DNA of 64,000 bases from Rhodocyclales bacterium. Lineage in GTDB: Bacteria > Pseudomonadota > Gammaproteobacteria > Burkholderiales > Rhodocyclaceae. Under the pieces are notes generated by a model that saw nothing but the letters and a program-made list of their open reading frames with translations, ran no database searches and was not told the origin of the DNA. The position numbers and the translations under genes were made by a program. Positions 1 to 8,801 of the stretch are shown here, piece by piece. Numbering within the stretch: position 1 is the first letter of the stretch; each line of letters begins with the position of its first letter. The stretch is taken from positions 79,717 through 143,716 of the forward strand of contig PQAF01000034.1 of the NCBI GenBank assembly GCA_003105015.1, given 5' to 3'.

Positions 1-2
1 CC

Positions 3-884
3 ACGGCTTATGTCACGCTGGAGCCCTGCAGCCACCACGGCCGCACGCCGCCCTGCGCCGATGCATTGATCGCCGCCGGCGTGGCGCGCGTGGTGGCGGC
101 CATGCGCGATCCGAATCCGCAGGTCGGCGGCAACGGCCTGGAAAAACTCCGCGCCGCCGGCATCGCCTTCGAGAACGGGCTGATGAAGGCGGAGGCGCGC
201 GAACTGAACATCGGCTTCGTCTCGCGCATGGAGCGCGGCCGCCCCTGGGTGCGCCTGAAGCTGGCCGCCAGCCTCGACGGCAAGACGGCCCTGAACAACG
301 GCAGGAGCCAGTGGATCACCGGGCCCGAGGCGCGCCGCGACGGCCATGCCTGGCGCGCGCGCGCCTGCGCCATCCTCACCGGCGCCGGCACCGTGCGCGA
401 CGACGACCCGCGCCTGACGGTGCGCGACGTCGAGACCTCGCGCCAGCCGCTGCGCGTGGTGGTGGACAGCCACTTCGAGACGCCGCCGACGGCGCGCATC
501 CTCGAGGGCGGCCACACGCTGGTGGCGGCGGCCTCCGAAGATGCGGCCAGGATCGCCGCCCTGCGCGCGGCCGGCGCCGAGGTGGTCGTGCTGCCCAATC
601 CGCACGGCAAGGTCGACCTGCCGCGCCTGCTGCGGCAGCTGGCGGAGCGTGGCGTGAACGAACTGCACGTCGAGGCCGGCCACAAGCTCAACGGCTCGCT
701 GCTGCGCGAGGGGCTGGTCGACGAGCTGCTGCTGTATTTCGCGCCGACGATCCTCGGCAGCGGGCGCGAGATGTTCCCGCTGCCGGAGCTGACCGATCTG
801 GCCGGTCGCCGCGACCTGAAGATCGTCGACCTGCGCCGCGTCGGCGGCGACATCCGCATCCTGGCGCGGCCCCTGGCGACATGA
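3..884 (+). CDS. ribD: RibD, bifunctional riboflavin biosynthesis deaminase/reductase (5' truncated by window edge)
   Basis: Open reading frame entering from the left edge; the first full codon is at base 3, so roughly 70 N-terminal residues (including the HAE part of the zinc site) lie outside. The remaining deaminase zinc motif PCSHHGRTPPC is encoded at 24-56. It is followed by the RibD C-terminal reductase domain (WVRLKLAASLDGKTA, then SQWITG and NELHVEAG). RibD deaminates the pyrimidine intermediate of riboflavin synthesis and then reduces its ribosyl side chain with NADPH. About 293 residues are visible of a usual ~370. Its stop overlaps the start of the next gene (ATGA). Confidence 0.95.
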   Translation, partial: TAYVTLEPCSHHGRTPPCADALIAAGVARVVAAMRDPNPQVGGNGLEKLRAAGIAFENGLMKAEARELNIGFVSRMERGRPWVRLKLAASLDGKTALNNGRSQWITGPEARRDGHAWRARACAILTGAGTVRDDDPRLTVRDVETSRQPLRVVVDSHFETPPTARILEGGHTLVAAASEDAARIAALRAAGAEVVVLPNPHGKVDLPRLLRQLAERGVNELHVEAGHKLNGSLLREGLVDELLLYFAPTILGSGREMFPLPELTDLAGRRDLKIVDLRRVGGDIRILARPLAT

Positions 885-1255
885 AGGGAAGGAAAGACCC
901 CGCCCGCGATTTCCCCGGCAAGCGCTGGCTGGTGAACCTGCTGCGCGCCATCCATCTCGTCGGCGTCGTCGGCCTCGGCGCCGGCGTGCTCGGCGACATT
1001 CCCGAAGCCCGCTGGTTCGCCTTCGGCATGGCGGCGCTGGTCACCGGGCTGGCCATCCTGTCCCTCGACGCCTGGTCGCGGCCCAGCTATTTCCGCGAGA
1101 ACGTCGGCCTCGCCATGGCCGGCAAGCTGCTCCTGCTCGGCGTGCTGCTGGCCTGGCCGGCGCAGCGCGCCGTGCTGTTCTGGCTGATTCTCGTCTTCTC
1201 CGTGCTCTTCGCCCACGCCCCGGCCAGCCTGCGCCACGGCGTCTGGCGGAAATGA
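881..1255 (+). CDS. Small multi-pass membrane protein of unknown function
   Basis: A 124-residue protein whose ATG overlaps the ribD stop (ATGA) and whose stop overlaps the next start, so it appears translationally coupled on both sides. After a basic N-terminus (MKGRKDPARDF) there are about four hydrophobic segments, around residues 18-38, 45-63, 76-94 and 98-112. No catalytic motif is visible and I do not recognise the family. Co-transcription with ribD and the two-component genes is inferred from the overlaps only. Confidence 0.75.
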   Translation: MKGRKDPARDFPGKRWLVNLLRAIHLVGVVGLGAGVLGDIPEARWFAFGMAALVTGLAILSLDAWSRPSYFRENVGLAMAGKLLLLGVLLAWPAQRAVLFWLILVFSVLFAHAPASLRHGVWRK

Positions 1256-1893
1256 ACGGGACCTGCGCCGTGAGCCGAAAGAAAGTCCTCGTCGTCGAAG
1301 ACCACCCGCTGTTCGTGCAGGCGATCGGCGAAATCGTCTCGCGCATCGATCCGGCGGCGGAAGTGCAGGGAACGCATACCCTGGCCGACGCGCTGGCCTG
1401 GCTTGAGCGCGGCAGTCCGGATCTGGTGCTGCTCGATCTCAACCTGCCGGACGTTTCGGGACTGGACGGCGTCGCCGCGCTGCGCCGGCGGCTGCCGGAG
1501 GTGCCCATCGTCGTCGTCAGCGCCGTGGACGACCCCGCCCTTCTGCGCGAACTAGAACGCAGCGGCATCCATCGCTTCGTCTCGAAGAGCGCCAAGCCGG
1601 CCGAAATCATCGAATCCATCCGCCAGGTCTTCCATGTCGCCGGCCCGGCCCGGCGTGACGCGGCGCAGCGTTCGCCGGAGGAGGGCAAGCGCGTGGCCCT
1701 CTCGCAGCGCCAGCTCGAGGTGCTGCAGGAGATGGCCACCGGCAAATCCAACAAGGAGATCGCGCGCAGCCTCGACATCGCCGTCGATACCGTGCGGGCG
1801 CACGTCGTGGAAATCCTGTCGCGGCTCGGCGTGCGCAATCGCACCGAGGCGGTGACGGTGTACTACTCCGGCCAGTACGAAGTGTCGAAATGA
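1252..1893 (+). CDS. Two-component response regulator, NarL/FixJ type (REC + LuxR HTH)
   Basis: 213 residues. The receiver domain shows the acidic pair E16-D17 (VVEDHPL), the probable phospho-acceptor D62 (LLDLNLPD) and the conserved lysine near 112 (FVSKSAKP). The C-terminal third has a LuxR-type HTH (LSQRQLEVLQEMATGKSNKE, then DTVRAHV). A GTG at 1270 (VSRKKVLVVED) is an alternative start closer to the usual family N-terminus. The next gene is a sensor kinase overlapping by ATGA, so the two are very likely partners. Signal and target genes are unknown. Confidence 0.9.
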   Translation: MNGTCAVSRKKVLVVEDHPLFVQAIGEIVSRIDPAAEVQGTHTLADALAWLERGSPDLVLLDLNLPDVSGLDGVAALRRRLPEVPIVVVSAVDDPALLRELERSGIHRFVSKSAKPAEIIESIRQVFHVAGPARRDAAQRSPEEGKRVALSQRQLEVLQEMATGKSNKEIARSLDIAVDTVRAHVVEILSRLGVRNRTEAVTVYYSGQYEVSK

Positions 1894-3761
1894 GGCAGGC
1901 CGCCCTGCGCGCGGCGTGGCTTGCAATTGGCCTTTTCATGTCGGCGCCGGCGTGCGCGGCGCCTGTCGTGCTCGAGGCGGAGCACAAGGAAATCCGCCTC
2001 CACGAAGGCATCGAGGTGCTGGAGGATGCGCAACGCCGTCTCCAGGCGACTGACTTTTCCGCCCTGCCGCCGGCCTCCTTCCACAAGCTGCCCGGCGAGC
2101 ACCATTCCTACGGCTATTCCGGCAGCGCCTTCTGGGCGCGCGCAGAGATTGGCAATCCCGGCGCCGGCGGGGCCGACTGGTTCCTGGTCTACAAGCAGGT
2201 GGCCATCGACCGCATCCAGGTGTTTCTCGGCAGGGCCGACGGCACCTGGCGGGAAATCGCTCCCTACGGCGCAGAAACTGCGCATGAACTGTTCGGCGGA
2301 TTGCGCTACCCCGCCTTCCATCTTTCGCTGGCCGGGGGCGAACGCGCGACGGTTCTCGTGCGCATCGAAAACTCTTCGCCGATCCGCTTCCCGCTGGTGA
2401 TGCAGGAATTCCACGACTTCTTCAAGCAGGATCGCGTCGGGAGGATGTGGGCGGGCCTGGCGCTGGTGATCCCGCTGGTGGTGGCCATCTACATGCTGTT
2501 CCTGTGGGGCGCGATGCGCGACCATTCCCTCCTGCTCTACATCGGTTTCCAGCTGTCCGTGATGGTGGCCTCGGCCTGGATCAGCGGCTACCTTGCCGAA
2601 ATCCTGCCGATGCTGCCGCGCCGCACGCTGGCCGAGATCGGCGTGGTCGCCTTCAACCTTTCCTACTTTTTCGGGCTGCTGCATGCGCGGGCATTCATGC
2701 AATTGCCGCGCCGCCAGCCGGTGCTGGCCAGGGCCGTGCTGTTCGCCGCGCCGCTGTTTCTGCTGGTGATCGGCATAGAGTTCGTGCAGCCGACGGCGGC
2801 GCGCTTGATTACCGTGGCCGGGGCGATTGGCGTGGTCCTGTTCGTTTTCGGTACAAGCCTGGCCGCCTGGTACCGACGCCTGCCGCACGCGGCGATCTAT
2901 GCCGCCGCCTGGGCCAGCCTGCTGCCCGGCGTCGCCAGCATCATCGGCTCGCGGCTGGGCTGGATCGACCACGGCGCGGTGACGGTCGCCCAGCTGGCGG
3001 CCGGCGTGATGTCCTCGCTGATTTTCGGCATCGCGCTGGCCGGGCAGATCCGCCTGCGGGAGGCGCGCGCGCAAACGGTCATGGCGCAGGGCCGCCTGCT
3101 CGCCGCCGCCCACCACGACCTGCGCCAGCCGCTGCAGTCACTCGGCATTTTCATCGAACTGATGCGCGGCGAGGCCGACCAGCCCGCCCAGGTGCGTACC
3201 CTGGCCGGCCGCATGGAGGCGGCCTACGGCAGCCTGACCGATTTCCTGGACGGCCTGCTCGAATTGTCCCGCGCCGCGGACGGCCAGCACGAGCCGAAGC
3301 TTGTGCGCCTGAGGGTGAATGACGTGCTGGCGCCGCTGGTGGCGGAATACCGGCGCCTGGCTGCCGCCGTCGGGCTCGAGCTGCGCTACGTGCCGTGCGC
3401 GGGCTGGATAGAAAGCGACCCGCGCCTGCTCGAGCGCATCCTGCGCAACATCCTTGCCAACGCCGTGCGCTATACCCAGCGTGGGCGCATCCTCGTCGGC
3501 TGCCGGCGTTGCGGCGACCGCCTTGCCATCGAGGTCTGCGATACCGGACCGGGCATCGCGGAGCGCGACCAGGAGCGCATGTTCGACACCTTCTTCCAGG
3601 GCGCCGAGGCGCAGAACAGCCGCGCCGGCTTCGGGCTCGGCCTGGCCATTGTCAAACAGCTGGCCCTGCGCATGGGACACGAAATCTGCCTGAGGTCCGT
3701 CGAGGGCAGGGGATCGTGCTTCAGGGTATTGGTGCCCAGGCCTTCCTTGAAGGAACGCTGA
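1890..3761 (+). CDS. Membrane sensor histidine kinase with 7TMR-DISM-type sensor
   Basis: 623 residues. A signal peptide (about 1-24) precedes an extracytoplasmic 7TMR-DISM-extracellular-like domain (to about 180). About seven hydrophobic helices follow (185-390), then HisKA with the H-box AHHDLRQPLQ (phospho-acceptor probably H409) and a HATPase_c domain with N-box NILANAVRYT (about 521-530), DTGPGI and GFGLGLAIVKQ. Family knowledge predicts autophosphorylation and transfer to the overlapping response regulator. There is no C-terminal receiver, so it is a simple rather than hybrid kinase. Codons near residue 54 contain one copy of the GACTGACTTTT repeat. Confidence 0.9.
   Translation: MRQAALRAAWLAIGLFMSAPACAAPVVLEAEHKEIRLHEGIEVLEDAQRRLQATDFSALPPASFHKLPGEHHSYGYSGSAFWARAEIGNPGAGGADWFLVYKQVAIDRIQVFLGRADGTWREIAPYGAETAHELFGGLRYPAFHLSLAGGERATVLVRIENSSPIRFPLVMQEFHDFFKQDRVGRMWAGLALVIPLVVAIYMLFLWGAMRDHSLLLYIGFQLSVMVASAWISGYLAEILPMLPRRTLAEIGVVAFNLSYFFGLLHARAFMQLPRRQPVLARAVLFAAPLFLLVIGIEFVQPTAARLITVAGAIGVVLFVFGTSLAAWYRRLPHAAIYAAAWASLLPGVASIIGSRLGWIDHGAVTVAQLAAGVMSSLIFGIALAGQIRLREARAQTVMAQGRLLAAAHHDLRQPLQSLGIFIELMRGEADQPAQVRTLAGRMEAAYGSLTDFLDGLLELSRAADGQHEPKLVRLRVNDVLAPLVAEYRRLAAAVGLELRYVPCAGWIESDPRLLERILRNILANAVRYTQRGRILVGCRRCGDRLAIEVCDTGPGIAERDQERMFDTFFQGAEAQNSRAGFGLGLAIVKQLALRMGHEICLRSVEGRGSCFRVLVPRPSLKER
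2048..2058 (+). repeat. GACTGACTTTT copy 1
   Basis: Exact 11-mer GACTGACTTTT, followed by CC, inside the sensor kinase gene. One of five exact plus-strand copies in the window; see the finding on this motif. Confidence 0.7.
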
Positions 3762-3773
3762 ACGGGCCGCCCA

Positions 3774-4541
3774 TCAGGGGGACGATTTGACTCCGGCAGA
3801 TGCGCACACCGCGCAGCCCGGATCCTTGCCGAGCTGGATGCTGCGCCATTCCATCGCCAGGCCGTCGAGCAGCAGCAGCCTGCCCGAGAGCGATTCGCCG
3901 CAGCCGGCGACGAGCTTGAGCGCCTCGGCCGCCTGCGTCGTGCCGATGATGCCGGTGAGCGGAGCGAAGACGCCCATCACGGCGCAGCGCACTTCCTCCG
4001 CATCCTGGCCCTCCGGAAACAGGCAGTTGTAGCAGGGGCTCGTTTCCTTGCGCAGGTCGAACACCGAGACCTGGCCGTCGAAGCGGATGGCGGCGCCGGA
4101 GACGAGCGGCTTGCGGAATTTCACGCAGGCGCGGTTGATGGCATGCCGCGTGGCGAAGTTGTCGGAGCAGTCGAGCACCACGTCGGCCGCAGCAACCTGT
4201 TCTTCCAGCGCTTCACCTTCCAGCCGCTGCTCCAGCGGAACGACATTCACTTCGGGATTGATGAGGGCCAGCGTGTTGCGGCCGGAAATCGCCTTCGGCT
4301 GGGTCACCGAGGCGGTGTGGTGCAGGATCTGCCGCTGCAGGTTGGTGAGGTCCACCGTGTCGCCGTCGCAGAGGACGATGGTGCCCATGCCGGCGGAGGC
4401 GAGATACATCGCCGCCGGCGAGCCCAGCCCGCCGGCGCCGACCACCAGCGCGCGCGCCGCGAGCAGGCGCTCCTGCCCCTCGATGCCGAGCTGCGGCAGC
4501 AGGATGTGGCGGGAGTAGCGAAGGAGCTGCTGGTCGTTCAC
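3774..4541 (-). CDS. moeB: MoeB/ThiF-family adenylyltransferase (sulfur-carrier activating)
   Basis: 255 residues, close to E. coli MoeB. Visible features are the nucleotide-binding loop GAGGLGSPAA near residue 35, the DLTNLQRQI region, a zinc CxxC (PCYNCLFPE) and a second pair CAVC near the C-terminus. The family adenylates the C-terminal Gly of MoaD or ThiS so that sulfur can be loaded for molybdopterin or thiazole synthesis. The start is GTG overlapping the stop of the upstream gene. The neighbourhood (ctpA, envC, gpmA) is a common betaproteobacterial arrangement with no clear functional link. Confidence 0.9.
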   Translation of the reverse strand: MNDQQLLRYSRHILLPQLGIEGQERLLAARALVVGAGGLGSPAAMYLASAGMGTIVLCDGDTVDLTNLQRQILHHTASVTQPKAISGRNTLALINPEVNVVPLEQRLEGEALEEQVAAADVVLDCSDNFATRHAINRACVKFRKPLVSGAAIRFDGQVSVFDLRKETSPCYNCLFPEGQDAEEVRCAVMGVFAPLTGIIGTTQAAEALKLVAGCGESLSGRLLLLDGLAMEWRSIQLGKDPGCAVCASAGVKSSP

Positions 4542-4999
4542 CGATCTTCGCGCAACTCGACCGGCGTATCGTCGCGGTCGCCGTGCGGATGGTGCTGGTA
4601 GGCCTTGATGTAGACCTGGTTGGACTGCTTGATCAGGCGCGCCGGTTCCTTGAGATTCCTGAGCTGCGTCTCTTCGGTGAAGTAGACGAGGGCGCGGACG
4701 ATCTTGCAGTAGATGGAGTTGTCGAGGTGGTAGCCGAGGTTGCGCAGGGCCTTCTCCAGCCCTTCGTAGGTGTAGTCGATGAGGTCGTAGCGGACCGTGA
4801 TGCCGCGCGGGTGGGGTCCGTTGGCGACTTCCAGGTACTCCATGCCGGCAAGCAGTTCGGCGGCTTTCCTGGACTGCTCGGGCGGCATCTTGGTGAAACG
4901 GATTTCGCGGCGCTTGACGCTGCCGTGTTCCGGCACGGCGGGGGCGTGGCCCGCGTGGGGGACGCGGTGGGCGAGCTCGCGTGCGCGCTCCGGCGTCAT
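4538..4999 (-). CDS. Conserved-looking protein of unknown function
   Basis: 153 residues, starting at an ATG 7 nt after the ctpA stop and overlapping moeB at its end. It has a hydrophilic, Pro/His-containing N-terminus. From about residue 45 a compact domain follows (RGITVRYDLIDYTYEG, then YHLDNSIYCKIVRALVYF) with a beta-alpha-beta pattern resembling heavy-metal-associated-like folds but no CxxC. The end is His/Asp-rich (QHHPHGDRDD). No transmembrane segment or signal peptide is seen. Function is not recognised; fold similarity is only an impression from the pattern. Confidence 0.8.
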   Translation of the reverse strand: MTPERARELAHRVPHAGHAPAVPEHGSVKRREIRFTKMPPEQSRKAAELLAGMEYLEVANGPHPRGITVRYDLIDYTYEGLEKALRNLGYHLDNSIYCKIVRALVYFTEETQLRNLKEPARLIKQSNQVYIKAYQHHPHGDRDDTPVELREDR

Positions 5000-5006
5000 G
5001 GCCGCG

Positions 5007-6401
5007 TCACTTTGCCTGCATGATCTGCAGACCCTTGAGGAGGTTGACCGCCTGGTTGAGCTGGTAGTCGTTCTTCGAGGCGATCTCGAAGCGCGGCTTC
5101 TCCTCCTCTTCGGACTCGTCCTTCGACGGCTTGCCCTTGGTGGCGGGCGCCTTGGTCTGCGGCTTGGCGGCCGGCACCGGTTCCTTGTCCTTGTCGTTCT
5201 CCAGGTGGCGCTCGAGGTCGGCTTCGCGCAGGCGCGGGCCGGAGCTGCCGTTGGCGGATTCCTCGACGATGATGTCGGGCACGATGCCCTTGGCCTGGAT
5301 GGAGCGGCCGCTCGGCGTGTAGTAGCGCGCCGTGGTGAGCTTGATGGCGGTGTTGTTGGCGAGCGGCAGGATGGTCTGCACGGAACCCTTGCCGAAGGTC
5401 TGCGTGCCCATGACGACGGCGCGCTTGTGGTCCTGCAGGGCGCCGGCAACGATCTCGGAAGCGGACGCCGAGCCGGCATTCACCAGCACCACCATCGGCA
5501 CGGTCTTGGCGCCGGCCGGAAGGTCCTTGAGGTAGTCGGTGCGCGTGCCGCGCAGGTAGTCCTCGGGGCTGGCGAAAAACTTGCGCTTGGCATCCTCGGT
5601 GCGGCCGTCGGTGGAGGTCACCAGTGCCTTCGGCGGCAGGAAGGCGGCGGAGACGCCGACGGCGCCGTGCAGGAGGCCGCCCGGGTCGTTGCGCAGGTCG
5701 AGGACGAGCCCCTTCACCTCGCCCTGCTTCCAGAGCCGGTTCAGGTGGTCGACCAGGCGGTTGGCGGTGTCTTCCTGGAACTGGGTCAGGCGCACATAGG
5801 CGTAGCCCGGCTCGATCACCTTCGACTTCACGCTTTGCACCTTGATGACTTCGCGCGTGATGACGATGACAAGGGGCTTGACTTCGCCCTTGCGCGCAAT
5901 CGTGAGGGTGATCTGGGTCTTCGGCTTTCCGCGCATGCGCTTCACCGCGTCGGAGAGCGTCATGCCCTTCACCGGCGTGTCGTCGAGCTTGACGATGAGG
6001 TCGCCGGCCTTGATGCCGGCGCGGAAGGCCGGCGTGTCCTCGATCGGCGAGATGACCTTGACGAAGCCGTCTTCCATGCCGACCTCGATGCCGAGGCCGC
6101 CGAATTCGCCCTGGGTGTTCACCTGCAGGTCCTTGAAGGCGTCGGCGTCGAGATATTGCGAGTGCGGATCCAGGCCAGTGAGCATGCCGGAAATGGCCTG
6201 GGTGATCAGCTTCTTGTCCTCGACCGGCTCGACATAGCCCGTCTTGATGGCGCTGAAGACGTCGGCGAAGGTGCGCAACTCCTCGATGGGCAGCGGCGCG
6301 ACGGCATCCTTCTGGGCGATGGCCGAGAAGTTGAGACTGACGAAAATACCGGCGATCAATCCGAAAAGAACGAGGCCGGCTTGTTGCAGCTTGTTGCGCA
6401 T
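5007..6401 (-). CDS. ctpA: C-terminal processing peptidase, S41 family
   Basis: 464 residues: N-terminal signal/anchor helix (about 5-25), PDZ domain (about 90-180, FGGLGIEVGMEDG) and an S41 catalytic domain. The probable nucleophile lies in GSASASEIVAG (about residue 311) and the general-base lysine in TFGKGSVQT (about 336). A Lys/Glu/Pro-rich linker follows at about 400-440. CtpA/Prc proteases act in the periplasm on envelope proteins, often peptidoglycan hydrolases. It lies directly downstream of the amidase activator EnvC on the same strand, fitting a cell-wall role. Confidence 0.93.
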   Translation of the reverse strand: MRNKLQQAGLVLFGLIAGIFVSLNFSAIAQKDAVAPLPIEELRTFADVFSAIKTGYVEPVEDKKLITQAISGMLTGLDPHSQYLDADAFKDLQVNTQGEFGGLGIEVGMEDGFVKVISPIEDTPAFRAGIKAGDLIVKLDDTPVKGMTLSDAVKRMRGKPKTQITLTIARKGEVKPLVIVITREVIKVQSVKSKVIEPGYAYVRLTQFQEDTANRLVDHLNRLWKQGEVKGLVLDLRNDPGGLLHGAVGVSAAFLPPKALVTSTDGRTEDAKRKFFASPEDYLRGTRTDYLKDLPAGAKTVPMVVLVNAGSASASEIVAGALQDHKRAVVMGTQTFGKGSVQTILPLANNTAIKLTTARYYTPSGRSIQAKGIVPDIIVEESANGSSGPRLREADLERHLENDKDKEPVPAAKPQTKAPATKGKPSKDESEEEEKPRFEIASKNDYQLNQAVNLLKGLQIMQAK

Positions 6402-6424
6402 GTTTGCTCCGTTGGGGGATCAGG

Positions 6425-7588
6425 CTATCTCAGGATGACCCATTTCAGGGGATCGAGCGGCTGACCCAAATGTCTTAATTCAAAGTATAAACCCGTTTCC
6501 GGGTTGCCGCCGCTGTTGCCCACCGAGGCGATGGCTTCGCCGGCTTTCACCGGCTGGCCGACCGCCTTGTAGAGGGATTCGTTGTTGCCGTACACCGACA
6601 GGTAGCCGTCGCCGTGGTCGACGATGGCGAGGTTGCCGAAGCCGCGCAGCCAGTCCGCGAAGACGATGCGGCCCGGGGCGATGGCCTTGACCTCGGTGCC
6701 GTTGGCGGCGCGGATGAACACCCCCTTCCAGGTCGTGCCGCCTTCCTGTCGTGGAGTGCCGAAACGGTTGGCGAGTTCCCCGCGCGCTGGGAGGGAGAGG
6801 CGACCTTTGAGCCGGGCGAAGTCGTCGCCGGCGAGGGAAGCGTCCGGCGTGCGCTCGTTGCGCAGGGCCGGGCCTTTGGCCTGCGGCGCACGCTTCGGCT
6901 TGGCAACGATGCGCCCGAGCCCCTCGATCAGCTTGGCCAGGCGCTTTTCGTCCCGCTTGAGCTTGCTCACTTCGCGACGCTGCGCCTTGATGCGGTCCGA
7001 CAGGCGGGCGAGCACGGCCTGCCGCTTTTTCTGCTGTTCGACCAGGCCGGCGCGTTCGCGCTGCTGGCTTTTCTCGATCTCGGCCAGTTCCTCGCTTTTC
7101 TCGCGCGCCAGGCCGGCGAGGCGCTTTTTCTCGTCGAGAATCTCGCCCAGGTTGCGGATCAGGCCGGCCTTGGCGCGCGAGAGCAGGCTCAGGTAATGGG
7201 CGTCGCGGGCCAGCTGGTTGGGGTCGCTGCCGGAGAGGAGGTGGCTCAGCGCATCGGTCTCGCCGGCGTAATACTGCCGGGTGAACAGGCGCCCGAGCTG
7301 GGTTTGCTGGGTGGAAATGCGCGAGGACAGTTTCTGCGACTGGGCGTCGAGGCTGGCCAGGGTGGCCTGCACTTGCGCCCGCTCGCTGCCCAGTTCGCGC
7401 AGCTTGCGGTTGGCTTCGGAGATGGCCTGTTCCGCCTCGCGCAGTTCCTCGGCGGCGTCGGCACGCGATTCCTCGGCCTTGGCGATGTCCTGCTGCAGGG
7501 ACTGGATGCGCCCCTGCAGGTCCTTCAGCTCCTCGCGCTTGACGTCGGCCGGGGCGGCGAGGGCGCCCGCCGCCGCACACCACAACAA
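6425..7588 (-). CDS. envC: EnvC-like murein hydrolase activator
   Basis: 387 residues from a TTG. A long coiled coil (about 15-240: EELKDLQGRIQSLQQ and Lys/Glu/Gln-rich heptads) precedes a LytM/M23-like domain at the C-terminus. The domain looks catalytically dead: the first zinc motif reads WKGVFI instead of HxxxD and the last reads LYFELR instead of HxH. This matches amidase activators of the EnvC type, which switch on septal amidases. Extending in frame to a CTG at 7612, which overlaps the gpmA stop, adds KQRLFLA and gives a better signal peptide, so the true start may be non-canonical. Confidence 0.9.
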   Translation of the reverse strand: MLWCAAAGALAAPADVKREELKDLQGRIQSLQQDIAKAEESRADAAEELREAEQAISEANRKLRELGSERAQVQATLASLDAQSQKLSSRISTQQTQLGRLFTRQYYAGETDALSHLLSGSDPNQLARDAHYLSLLSRAKAGLIRNLGEILDEKKRLAGLAREKSEELAEIEKSQQRERAGLVEQQKKRQAVLARLSDRIKAQRREVSKLKRDEKRLAKLIEGLGRIVAKPKRAPQAKGPALRNERTPDASLAGDDFARLKGRLSLPARGELANRFGTPRQEGGTTWKGVFIRAANGTEVKAIAPGRIVFADWLRGFGNLAIVDHGDGYLSVYGNNESLYKAVGQPVKAGEAIASVGNSGGNPETGLYFELRHLGQPLDPLKWVILR

Positions 7589-7608
7589 AGCGAGGAAAAG
7601 CCGCTGTT

Positions 7609-8361
7609 TCAGTTTTTCGCCTTGCCCTGGCTGGCCACCGCCTGCATGGCCGCCGCGATGGCGGCCTGGTCGCCCAGGTAGTAGTTGCGGATCGGCTTGA
7701 GATCGTCGTCGAGCTCATAGACCAGCGGCACGCCGGTCGGGATGTTCAGTTCGACGATGTCGGCGTCGGAAATGTTGTCGAGGTACTTCACCAGGGCGCG
7801 CAGGCTGTTGCCGTGGGCGGCGATGATGACGCTCTTGCCGGCCTTCACCGAGGGGGCGATGGTCGATTGCCAGTAGGGCAGGAAGCGGGCGACGGTGTCC
7901 TTCAGGCATTCCGTCGGCGTGGTGGCGGCCGGGTCGCCGGCATAGCGCGGGTTGGCCATCTGGGCGGCGAGGCGCTCGTCGCCCTTTTCCAGCGGCGGCG
8001 GCGGCGTGTCGTAGGCGCGGCGCCAGATCTTCACCTGGGCTTCGCCGTACTTTTCGGCGGTTTCCGACTTGTTGAGTCCCTGCAGGGCGCCGTAATGCCG
8101 CTCGTTCAGGCGCCAGGAATGCTCCACCGGAATCCACATGCGGTCCATCTCGTCGAGCACGCTCCACAGCGTGCGGATGGCGCGCTTGAGCACCGAGGTG
8201 TAGGCGATGTCGAAGGCGAAACCGGCTTCCTTGAGCAACTGGCCGGCCTGCTTTGCCTCGGCGCGGCCCTTGTCGGTCAGATCGACGTCCGTCCAGCCGG
8301 TGAAGCGGTTTTCCTTGTTCCAGGCGGATTCGCCGTGGCGCAGCAATACGATTTTCTTCAT
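7609..8361 (-). CDS. gpmA: 2,3-bisphosphoglycerate-dependent phosphoglycerate mutase
   Basis: 250 residues, normal for dPGM. The phosphohistidine motif LRHGESAWN is at the N-terminus (H9), with [10 protein letters not shown] in the middle and the second catalytic histidine in [10 protein letters not shown]. The enzyme interconverts 3- and 2-phosphoglycerate in glycolysis/gluconeogenesis. It is the first gene of the minus-strand run gpmA-envC-ctpA-unknown-moeB and is divergent from the ArsR-type gene, sharing an 86-bp promoter region. Confidence 0.96.
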   Translation of the reverse strand: MKKIVLLRHGESAWNKENRFTGWTDVDLTDKGRAEAKQAGQLLKEAGFAFDIAYTSVLKRAIRTLWSVLDEMDRMWIPVEHSWRLNERHYGALQGLNKSETAEKYGEAQVKIWRRAYDTPPPPLEKGDERLAAQMANPRYAGDPAATTPTECLKDTVARFLPYWQSTIAPSVKAGKSVIIAAHGNSLRALVKYLDNISDADIVELNIPTGVPLVYELDDDLKPIRNYYLGDQAAIAAAMQAVASQGKAKN

Positions 8362-8447
8362 GATTTCCGTGAGATGGGCGCTTTGCAGAAGATGAGAAGG
8401 CGGCGTTTGGCCGACGGGAAAGTATTTTATAATATTAGCCGCTGCAA

Positions 8448-8789
8448 TTGGATTTCAGCCAAGTGGATAACATCATTACCGACCTGATCGAAAAGCAGGA
8501 ACACATCGAGACCGCCGCGCGCGCGCTGAAGGCGATCTCCCATCCTTTGCGCCTGAAGATCCTCTGCGTCATCGGCGACCAGGAGGCCTGCGTGCAGGAG
8601 ATCGTCGACGCCGTCGGCACCTCGCAAAGCAACATCTCGCAGCACCTGGCGATCCTGCGCGACAAGGGCGTGCTGCTCACGCGCAAGGATGCCAACCGCG
8701 TCTATTACCGCGTCGGCGACCAGCGCACGCTGCAGCTCATCGTGCTGATGCGGGAAGTCTTCTGCGGCGTCCCCCAACCGAAAAGATAA
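8448..8789 (+). CDS. ArsR-family HTH transcriptional regulator
   Basis: 113 residues from TTG; a GTG at 8463 is an equally plausible start. The winged-helix core is clear: [17 protein letters not shown], then [18 protein letters not shown] and [13 protein letters not shown]. The classical metal-binding ELCVCDL motif is absent, so metal sensing is not supported. A TATAAT box at 8428-8433 sits close upstream. The downstream rhodanese and glutaredoxin genes suggest a sulfur/redox context, which is inference from position. Confidence 0.88.
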   Translation: MDFSQVDNIITDLIEKQEHIETAARALKAISHPLRLKILCVIGDQEACVQEIVDAVGTSQSNISQHLAILRDKGVLLTRKDANRVYYRVGDQRTLQLIVLMREVFCGVPQPKR

Positions 8790-8801
8790 ACGGAGCATCG
8801 C

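Noticed and set aside
8..1237. 409-codon frame antisense to ribD
   Set aside because: Shadow frame; the plus-strand RibD zinc and reductase motifs are clear.
4797..6464. 555-codon frame antisense to ctpA
   Set aside because: Leu/Gly/Val-rich mirror of ctpA; no signals for expression.
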